A stretch of 64,000 nt of DNA from assembly GCF_009746715.1 (NCBI RefSeq), contig NZ_VRKW01000003.1:124001-188000 (forward strand), written 5' to 3'. This DNA comes from Ketobacter sp. MCCC 1A13808. GTDB lineage: Bacteria > Pseudomonadota > Gammaproteobacteria > Pseudomonadales > Ketobacteraceae. The position numbers and the translations under genes were made by a program. Below the pieces are notes generated by a model. The model searched no databases. It was not told the origin of the DNA and saw only the letters and a program-made list of their open reading frames with translations. This document shows positions 10,485-17,049 of this stretch, piece after piece. The stretch's first letter is position 1. Each line of letters opens with the position of its first letter.

Positions 10485-13400
10485 ATGACCGTACCTGCCA
10501 ATGTGACACGATTTTTGTTCGAAATTCCCAGCCTGGCGGAAGAATTGCGGGTGGTGGGTTTCAGTGCTCTGATTTCTGTATCGGAGCCTTACCGTATTGA
10601 ACTGGAGCTGGCCTGTGAAAATGCCGCGCTCGACCTGCAGAGCCTGATTGCCAAATCCGGCCTCATCGCCCTTTTTGATGAGCGCCTGCCGCAATATCTG
10701 CATGGCGAGATCGTTGCTGCGCAGCAAGGTGAAACCGGCAATAAATTCACGCTTTATCATTTGTCTTTACGGCCCAAGCTCTACTTTCTCGGTTTTCGCA
10801 GTAATCTGCGTCTGTTTCAAAACCAAACGGTGCCCGACATCATTGCCCAGGTGCTGGATGAGGCAGGTATTCAGGGTGATCAGGTCGAATTCCGTTTAAC
10901 CGGGCGCTATCCTCAGCGTGAGTATTGCACTCAGTACAAAGAAACAGACCTCAAATTTGTCAGCCGCCTGATGCAGGAAGAGGGTATTTTCTACTTTTTC
11001 GAACATGGTCTGGATGGTCATAAGATGGTGCTGTGTGATCGCAGCACTGCGTTCCAGGACATCCCCGGCGATTCGACCCTGCGCTACAAAGAACGCACCG
11101 GGATGGCGACCGAAGAAGAGTCCATCTACGAACTCACTGCACATCGGCGCATTAGCCAGGGTAAAGTGACGTTGCGTGATTATGATTTTGAGAAATCGCG
11201 TTTGCGGCTGGAAAAAACCAGGGAACAAGGGCAGTTCACCCAACTGGAGCACTACCGCTATCCTGGGAAATTCACTGATCCAGCCGACGGCCAGCGCTAT
11301 GCCGAACTGCGTTACCAGGAGCAGCAGGCACTCTGCGAAACCATTGAGGGCAGGAGCAACAGTCCGCGCATGTTGTTGCCGGGTTACCGCTTTAGGATAA
11401 AAGAACATCCGCGGGGTGCCCTGAATGCGGAATACACGCTGTTGCATCTATCGGTCTTGGCGCGTCAGCCGCAATCCCTGGGTGAAGGGGCCAGTGGCGA
11501 GGGTTCGGCGTTCTCGGTCTCTTTCGTCGCAGTGCCGTCCAGAACTGAATTTCGTCCCCGACGAGATCTGGAAGCCCCAATTATTAACGGAACGCAAACC
11601 GCCTTCGTGACCGGACCGCAAGGGGAAGAGATCTACACCGATGAGCATGGCCGAATCAAAGTGCAGTTTCATTGGGACCGGGAAGGGCAATACGACCAAG
11701 ACAGCAGTTGCTGGATGCGGGTAAGCCAATCCCTGGCAGGCGACAAATGGGGCGCGATCGCGCTTCCCCGTGTTGGGCAGGAGGTCACGGTGCGTTTTAT
11801 GGACGGAGATCCGGATCGCCCGATTGTCACCGGCACAGTATATAACGGGGCCAACAACCCTCCGTATCCGTTACCCGCCAACAAAACCCGGACCCTGTTC
11901 AAAAGCATGAGTACCCCAGGTGGTGATGGCTTCAACGAATTACGTATAGAGGACAAGCAAGGCGCAGAGGCGATCTACATCCGTGGTGAAAAAGACCTGG
12001 ATCTGAATGTACAAAATGACAGCCGCGAATGGATCGGAGCCGATCGCCACAACACCGTGGGCAACGATGAATTTGAAAGTATCGGCAGTGACCTGAATAC
12101 CACGATCAAAGGCAACCACCTGCACACCGTCGGACAAAGCCTGGCTCAGACGGTCGGCAAAGATGCCCAGATCAAAATCAACGGCTCCCATATCGAGGAA
12201 GCCGGACAAACCATCAGTATTAAAGCTGGAACCAAGCTGGTAATTGAAGCGGGTTTCGAACTGACCCTGAAAGGTGGCATGGGTTTGGTCAAGCTGGATA
12301 TGACGGGTGTTACCATCACAGGTCCATTGGTGCGGGCGAATACCGGCGGTGATGCAATACCGGGCATGCCTGCCAATGCGTCTGCGCCGGCTGCGCCGCA
12401 ACCTGCGGATAAGGGCGATAAACCGGGTAATGTGAATCAGCCTGGTTTGCCGAACGGTCCGCAAGTGGTGGAAGCCGATGCTGAACCGCATGTGGTGTCG
12501 GCAGCGGAGGATGTTGAGGAGCCGGTGGTCAGTCAGGCGGTGAGTGCGCGTGATAATACTGTTGGGGTTCCCCAAAGCCAGAAGCAAGCAATGGGCGTTT
12601 TGGACAATCCGGTATCTGCGCCTGCAATCAAGGGCTTTATACCGGGAGACAATGCCTTTTCGGGCGCTGCTTTATATGATCCTGGCAATCCAACATTGGA
12701 CGGTGCATTGAAGCCAGGGACATCGGTCAGAGCGGTTGAAGGCCTCTCAGGCTTCATAGATGGGGATAAATACTATGATGTTTATGCCAGCGGCGATGTG
12801 GTTGATGGAATACTACAGGTTGATCATTACGTTGTAAGAAGTATTGATAATGATCGGAATGAATGGGTAGTTGGCCCGGATCACCTTGATAAATTTACGC
12901 AAAACACCACCTCGCATGCAGTCATAGCCGGAAATCACTTTGGTATCTCCGGCATTCCGGATGAATATGCAGCCGGGGCTAATTTAGCGATAACCAAGTT
13001 GAATCGAGGTGATGCGAGTGGCGCATTTGCTGCACTCGGTGATGGTGTTATTAATTCCTGGAGCAATCCTGATAATGTTATGGCTGGCGTTGCGGGGCTG
13101 GCAGGAGCGGGTGTTGTTGCTAAGGGGGTTAGGGGTGTTCCAAACGCAGCCCAAAGAGCGCAACGGCTAACGCTGAATGCTGATCGTCCAACTTCAATTA
13201 CTTCTCGTAATCCGGTTGATATAGCCGCTCAACGCCGACTTAATGAAATTGATGTGGATCGAAATGCATATGCGCCAGGTGAGGCTGGGGCTGCAGCGGA
13301 GATGGAACATTATTTAGGCGGCGCTCTCGAAAGAGCGCCAGGTGGATCCAGTGCTGATTTTGTTGTTAATTCGGGTGATTTTGCAGGGGCTAAAATCGAT

Positions 13401-13634
13401 CTAAAATTAACCCCAGATACGTTCGATCAGGCATCGAAAATAAATCAATATTTTGATAAAACATTTCCAAAATTTTCACAGTCCTTTGCCAATAAGCTAG
13501 CGAAACCTGATGGTGCTGACTTAATGCCCTTTGACACTAGATTTTTGACTGAGAAAAACAAAAGTCGATTGTTTGAGTTTGTCGAGACACTTCCGGCCAG
13601 CTCTCAACAGAAAGTAATTTACTTGGTGCAATAG
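10485..13634 (+). CDS. vgrG: Type VI secretion VgrG spike with a C-terminal predicted nuclease toxin
   Basis: From the ATG at 10485 the product is 1049 residues. An in-frame GTG at 10410 would add 25 residues unlike VgrG and almost touch the divergent nitroreductase gene. Residues about 5-500 are the gp27/gp5 VgrG core, with QREYCTQYKETDLKFVSRLMQEEGIFYFFEH and the OB-fold DEHGRIKVQFHWDREG. Residues about 530-620 are the needle beta-helix and 625-725 an Ala/Pro-rich linker. Residues 728-887 are a module duplicated downstream. Residues 888-1049 form the toxin: Glu933, Asp958 and Asp972-x-Lys974 fit a PD-(D/E)XK nuclease core. An evolved VgrG would deliver this tip into rival cells. An immunity gene begins 1 nt after the stop. 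No Hcp, PAAR or chaperone gene is near, so it is a satellite locus. Confidence 0.92.
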   Translation: MTVPANVTRFLFEIPSLAEELRVVGFSALISVSEPYRIELELACENAALDLQSLIAKSGLIALFDERLPQYLHGEIVAAQQGETGNKFTLYHLSLRPKLYFLGFRSNLRLFQNQTVPDIIAQVLDEAGIQGDQVEFRLTGRYPQREYCTQYKETDLKFVSRLMQEEGIFYFFEHGLDGHKMVLCDRSTAFQDIPGDSTLRYKERTGMATEEESIYELTAHRRISQGKVTLRDYDFEKSRLRLEKTREQGQFTQLEHYRYPGKFTDPADGQRYAELRYQEQQALCETIEGRSNSPRMLLPGYRFRIKEHPRGALNAEYTLLHLSVLARQPQSLGEGASGEGSAFSVSFVAVPSRTEFRPRRDLEAPIINGTQTAFVTGPQGEEIYTDEHGRIKVQFHWDREGQYDQDSSCWMRVSQSLAGDKWGAIALPRVGQEVTVRFMDGDPDRPIVTGTVYNGANNPPYPLPANKTRTLFKSMSTPGGDGFNELRIEDKQGAEAIYIRGEKDLDLNVQNDSREWIGADRHNTVGNDEFESIGSDLNTTIKGNHLHTVGQSLAQTVGKDAQIKINGSHIEEAGQTISIKAGTKLVIEAGFELTLKGGMGLVKLDMTGVTITGPLVRANTGGDAIPGMPANASAPAAPQPADKGDKPGNVNQPGLPNGPQVVEADAEPHVVSAAEDVEEPVVSQAVSARDNTVGVPQSQKQAMGVLDNPVSAPAIKGFIPGDNAFSGAALYDPGNPTLDGALKPGTSVRAVEGLSGFIDGDKYYDVYASGDVVDGILQVDHYVVRSIDNDRNEWVVGPDHLDKFTQNTTSHAVIAGNHFGISGIPDEYAAGANLAITKLNRGDASGAFAALGDGVINSWSNPDNVMAGVAGLAGAGVVAKGVRGVPNAAQRAQRLTLNADRPTSITSRNPVDIAAQRRLNEIDVDRNAYAPGEAGAAAEMEHYLGGALERAPGGSSADFVVNSGDFAGAKIDLKLTPDTFDQASKINQYFDKTFPKFSQSFANKLAKPDGADLMPFDTRFLTEKNKSRLFEFVETLPASSQQKVIYLVQ
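12666..13145 (+). repeat. Copy A of a 480-bp linker repeat, inside vgrG
   Basis: This segment encodes the last 160 residues before the VgrG toxin tip and recurs at 14192-14671 with 8 substitutions and no gap (98.3% identity by hand comparison). Identity stops abruptly after the codons for GVPN, exactly where the toxin begins. Confidence 0.97.
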
Positions 13635-13635
13635 A

Positions 13636-13947
13636 ATGTCTGGAACAATTATGCTAAGCAAGAAAAAAACCTTTGATGTGAGGAACGTCGATTTCAATTT
13701 AATTGTAAACGCCTTGCGAAACAGAGTAGGTGGATCCGAATTTGGGAAAGAGTTACTCGAAACCATCGATGTTTTTGGAATGAATATGATTTGTGTCGAT
13801 GAGCTTGACGCTAACGGACTTAGAATGTTTGGTAGTTTCGTAAAAGAGTTTGGTGCAAGCCTGGAAACAGAAAATAAGGACCTATCTGATTTCTTAGAGT
13901 CAGTATCTGCGGAGATTGAACTTGACGAAAGGGTTGCTAGGAGATAG
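13636..13947 (+). CDS. Predicted immunity protein for the VgrG nuclease tip
   Basis: A 103-residue acidic, helical protein without signal or membrane segment, starting 1 nt after the vgrG stop; an alternative ATG lies at 13651. Position is the main evidence: a small cytosolic gene directly after a toxin tip normally encodes the cognate inhibitor that protects the producing cell. The sequence has many Glu/Asp residues toward its C terminus (SAEIELDE), which would suit binding to a basic nuclease surface. I do not recognise an immunity family. Confidence 0.65.
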   Translation: MSGTIMLSKKKTFDVRNVDFNLIVNALRNRVGGSEFGKELLETIDVFGMNMICVDELDANGLRMFGSFVKEFGASLETENKDLSDFLESVSAEIELDERVARR

Positions 13948-14188
13948 TAAAAACCAGTGCAGTCATTACTAATTAAGGCACAAAAAGATATGCTTTAATT
14001 GCCGGAGAATGCTGATTTTAGTGAAGGGAAGGAAAAAGTGCCTTTAAAATATTTTGTTAGGAATAATAATTTTTGGATAGTTATTTATCATAGGCAGGCT
14101 TTTTTCGAGGCGATAGGTTAAAGGAGCAGGGAAGGTAGAAAGTTTTAGAGCACGGTTAATGACAATGATTTAGAGTTAAGCTTAAAGA

Positions 14189-15064
14189 ATGGCTGCTTTA
14201 TATGATCCTGGCAATCCAACATTGGACGGTGCATTGAAGCCAGGGACATCGGTCAGAGCGGTTGAAGGCCTCTTAGGCTTCATAGATGGGGATAAATACT
14301 ATGATGTTTATGCCAGCGGCGATGTGGTTGATGGAATACTACAGGTTGATCATTACGTTATAAGAAGTAATGATAATAATCGGAATGAATGGGTAGTTGG
14401 CCCGGATCACCTTGATAAATTTACGCAAAACACCACCTCGCATGCAGTTATAGCCGGAAATCACTTTGGTATCTCCGGCATTCCGGATGAATATGCAGCC
14501 GGGGCTAATTTAGCGATAACCAAGTTGAATCGAGGTGATGCGAGTGGAGCATTTGCTGCACTCGGTGATGGTGTTATCAATTCCTGGAGCAATCCTGATA
14601 ATGTTATGGCTGGCGTTGCGGGGCTGGCAGGAGCGGGTGTTGTTGCTAGGGGGGTTAGGGGTGTTCCAAACAAAATAAACATGCGCAGTGCCGATGATCT
14701 GATGGGTGTTGAACCTGCGCCACAAGAACTGATATCGGCAGTTTCTAAGAAGCGTGATGTTGTTATCGCTCAACCAGGTTCTGAAGAGCTACGTATGTTG
14801 GATTACTTTGGAGCCGAGGCATCAGTAGGTGGCATTAATAACACTCATATTCTTCTTCGTGAAAATCCAAGCAAAGCAGCTGTGTTTGAAGAGTTCCTAC
14901 ATGGAACACAGGCTAAGCTAGGCATCACTGATCGTCTAGGGACCAGCGGCCTGGGAAGTGCAGAGACTCATGTCAAAGACTTTATGATCAATCACCAAAA
15001 AATGCTTGGACTTAGTGATGAAGACGTTCAGATACTTCAAATACTTAGAGACAAGGGGCTGTAA
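14189..15064 (+). CDS. Orphan VgrG toxin-tip cassette, predicted zincin-like toxin
   Basis: The 291-residue frame has no VgrG core. Residues 2-161 are nearly identical to the VgrG pre-toxin linker; residues 162-291 are a different tip. In the tip, Glu234-Glu235-Phe-Leu-His238 with Gln241, and Glu259 further on (GSAETHVKDFM), resemble the EExxHxxQ...E pattern of some polymorphic-toxin metallopeptidase domains; this comparison is from memory. The ATG at 14189 has only a weak ribosome site. On its own the product could not ride the T6SS spike, so it is best read as a stored tip that could replace the vgrG end by recombination through the shared linker. An immunity gene follows closely. Confidence 0.75.
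   Translation: MAALYDPGNPTLDGALKPGTSVRAVEGLLGFIDGDKYYDVYASGDVVDGILQVDHYVIRSNDNNRNEWVVGPDHLDKFTQNTTSHAVIAGNHFGISGIPDEYAAGANLAITKLNRGDASGAFAALGDGVINSWSNPDNVMAGVAGLAGAGVVARGVRGVPNKINMRSADDLMGVEPAPQELISAVSKKRDVVIAQPGSEELRMLDYFGAEASVGGINNTHILLRENPSKAAVFEEFLHGTQAKLGITDRLGTSGLGSAETHVKDFMINHQKMLGLSDEDVQILQILRDKGL
14192..14671 (+). repeat. Copy B of the 480-bp linker repeat, in the orphan cassette
   Basis: A direct repeat of 12666-13145 at a constant offset of 1526 bp with 8 mismatches. The left border is only two codons after the orphan start; the right border is the same GVPN junction as in vgrG. Confidence 0.97.
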
Positions 15065-15078
15065 TTGTGGAGATAAAA

Positions 15079-15342
15079 ATGAGCGTACGAGAAAAATTTG
15101 AACTATCAGACGGGGTTACCATACTGGCTTGCTCTGGCTATGACCCGAAGTTTGATGTGATAGGCAAGGAGCTTGATCTGATTCGTGGTAATGAGGTTAG
15201 GCAAACTCTAGCGATCACTGGTGAAAAGAAAATGCTTAATCAAAAGGCTAATTTTGATCTACAGGCATTCGAGACGAACGATAAGGTTTTATTGTCACAA
15301 CAAGAAGCACAAAGCGGAGAATGGCAACTAATTGGTAGTTAG
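15079..15342 (+). CDS. Predicted immunity protein for the orphan tip
   Basis: The ATG at 15079 is preferred over the GTG at 15067 because GGAG (15069-15072) sits at normal spacing before it. The 87-residue product is soluble, without signal peptide, and mostly beta-strand in character (FELSDGVTILACSGYDP). It follows the orphan toxin by 14 nt, the usual toxin-immunity arrangement. The family is not recognised. Confidence 0.6.
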   Translation: MSVREKFELSDGVTILACSGYDPKFDVIGKELDLIRGNEVRQTLAITGEKKMLNQKANFDLQAFETNDKVLLSQQEAQSGEWQLIGS

Positions 15343-15438
15343 CTTTTAGCTCGGTGAAGCGCTGGGCGTTTTGATTTTCCAGACAGCGCTGAATCATTGA
15401 AGGTAAACTCGGGCACCTTAAGAAGAGAGCCTGAGTAG

Positions 15439-15803
15439 CCTCATCCAAATGCGAACGCCGATATGGTTCGTTCGCTCAATAGGCAAAATGAATCAGCAGA
15501 AATTTTGTCGAATAGGGGCTTGGATGTAACACATTTACCTAATACGGGAAGAAAGGTAATCCTGATTTAGACATAAATACAAGTCCCGCAGACGTATAGT
15601 CTCCGAAGCCTAAAAATCCGAACACCAATAGGGATAATTTGACACATAAAGTTGATCACCAGGCACCAGATATAATCATGAATATTACTGATTCCCCATT
15701 GAGTCCAATTGATATGTTGAATTTTCTAGATGAAAAGCCGGTGAAAGGTTTACAGAAACTGTATTTGATTGATGGTGAAAACGTTTGTTTGAGGAAGTTT
15801 TAA
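15439..15803 (+). pseudogene. Decayed CdiA-CT-like toxin tip
   Basis: In one frame from 15439 the DNA reads as the segment RQNESAEILSNRGLDVTHLP. After a one-base frameshift near 15557 it continues in another frame with NPDLDINTSPADV, an in-frame TAG at 15597, then SPKPKNPN and finally SPLSPIDMLNFLDEKPVKGL and LYLIDGENV, ending at TAA 15801. Order and spacing match the C-terminal toxin domain of CdiA-type effectors (CdiA_C, PF18451, as I recall it), which carries the ESA..L...G and KNPD(Y/L) motifs and a SP...D/L tail. With a frameshift, a stop and no upstream VgrG part, it cannot make an active toxin. It is the relic of a third tip at this locus. Confidence 0.7.
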
Positions 15804-15804
15804 G

Positions 15805-15984
15805 ATGACCATGAGTCTCAATTTAGAAATTGCGCAGGGCGTTAGGCTTCAGGATATAGAAGAGGCTTTAGTGGGTGTCGAGTATTCGACAGTACTGACT
15901 GAAGACTTGGAATATGCAGCTCGGCAAGTGAAGCAGTTACAAGCACAATTGCAGAAAATACGAGGTCAAGCTTGTGATTGCTAA
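15805..15984 (+). CDS. Small protein after the toxin relic, possible immunity remnant
   Basis: A 59-residue frame starts one base after the relic toxin's stop. It reads MTMSLNLEIAQGVRLQDIEE followed by an acidic region and a Gln/Lys-rich helix, and ends in CDC. Position suggests an immunity protein or its N-terminal part. No family is recognised, and it may itself be truncated. Confidence 0.45.
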   Translation: MTMSLNLEIAQGVRLQDIEEALVGVEYSTVLTEDLEYAARQVKQLQAQLQKIRGQACDC

Positions 15985-16111
15985 AAGGTGGTATGAGCTA
16001 AATAAAGCTCAGAATATACGAGAGCACATGATTGGGCGGATCTGGGTAAAAAACAAAATTATGAATTATGAGCCTATGATAGATCTACATCTCAGAGTTA
16101 CTAGCGGGTAG
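15974..16111 (+). CDS. Small overlapping ORF, doubtful
   Basis: A GTG-started 45-residue frame overlaps the previous gene by 11 nt. It could be the displaced C-terminal part of the same immunity gene after a frameshift, since both lie in the same decayed cassette. No motif is seen. Confidence 0.25.
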   Translation: MIAKRWYELNKAQNIREHMIGRIWVKNKIMNYEPMIDLHLRVTSG

Positions 16112-16118
16112 TTTAAAT

Positions 16119-16973
16119 ATGAAAATAACAAACCCAATCCAAAAACACCACGGCATGGCGCTGGTCTACGTCCTTTTCATCATATGCGCATTCACACTGT
16201 TTATGATCAACCAAGCGGCCAGCTCGCAAGCCAAAAGTCAAAGCATGGCGCTGGAATATTCTCTTTCACAAACCCACAGCATTTTGAATATGGTGTTCAG
16301 CTACTATCAAAGGCACGGCAGCTGGCCGGTGAGCGGTAAACGATGTCAAATGCCTGAGCAGTTTATGGATGAGATCGAAACGGAATCCTATAACGGCTGG
16401 GGCTATGTGATCGAAGGCAGTGACGATTGTGAAAGTGACGACGATGCCTTTATCTTGGTGCAGCTCGTGCCGGAGGAATACGTCGGTATATTTGAAAGCA
16501 AATTTGAAGACGTTTCTGACAGTAGCGCCGGCGCCCCCAAAGGAGCCCGTAAGCTAGAGATAAGCCTGACTACAAATGGAGGTAACGATTTTATGGTGGA
16601 TGTCGGCAAGCTGAGCGACAATAGTCTCGATCCACTTAAGCTGCCCGTAATGAATTGTAAAGGCCTCGTCAGAAAAACCCTATCTTATCAAGATGCTGTT
16701 TGTGGCTCGGTGAACGATCCAGCCAGAGTGAACTTTGGCTTTAAATTCGACGCGGATACCACCGGATTGTCTAATGCAGTAAGAAAGAAGAAAGAGGCAA
16801 AAATCACCTACGAAGTGCTCAGTGGATCGGTGAGCAGCAGCGGTCCGATAACGTATAATCAATTTTCTGAATTTCCCCATATTGGTAGTGATGGTCATCA
16901 GTTTGCAAATTATCGCTGCCCTAGTAGCGAAAAATCGATTAATGCGGTCACGCTTTCATGGTGTGAAAAGTAG
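16119..16973 (+). CDS. Prepilin-like membrane-anchored protein of unknown function
   Basis: The 284-residue protein begins with basic residues and Gly before a hydrophobic helix (KHHGMALVYVLFIICAFTLF, about residues 9-28), which resembles a type IV prepilin or pseudopilin leader cut after Gly. The usual Glu at mature position 5 is missing, as in PilX/GspK-like minor pilins. The body is exported and has about six cysteines that could pair. It lies 76 bp before a large secreted ELW-repeat protein on the same strand and may be its partner. No other pilus gene is nearby. Confidence 0.55.
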   Translation: MKITNPIQKHHGMALVYVLFIICAFTLFMINQAASSQAKSQSMALEYSLSQTHSILNMVFSYYQRHGSWPVSGKRCQMPEQFMDEIETESYNGWGYVIEGSDDCESDDDAFILVQLVPEEYVGIFESKFEDVSDSSAGAPKGARKLEISLTTNGGNDFMVDVGKLSDNSLDPLKLPVMNCKGLVRKTLSYQDAVCGSVNDPARVNFGFKFDADTTGLSNAVRKKKEAKITYEVLSGSVSSSGPITYNQFSEFPHIGSDGHQFANYRCPSSEKSINAVTLSWCEK

Positions 16974-17049
16974 AAGCCGCCGGGATTCGATAAGCGATTT
17001 TCCAGCAATAAAAGGCAAGGGTAAGTGAACCACCCTGATAGGATTAAAT

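Noticed and set aside
13948-14188. Short frame near 14038-14120 between the immunity gene and the orphan cassette
   Set aside because: Only 27 codons, no family resemblance. It may be debris of another cassette but cannot be supported.
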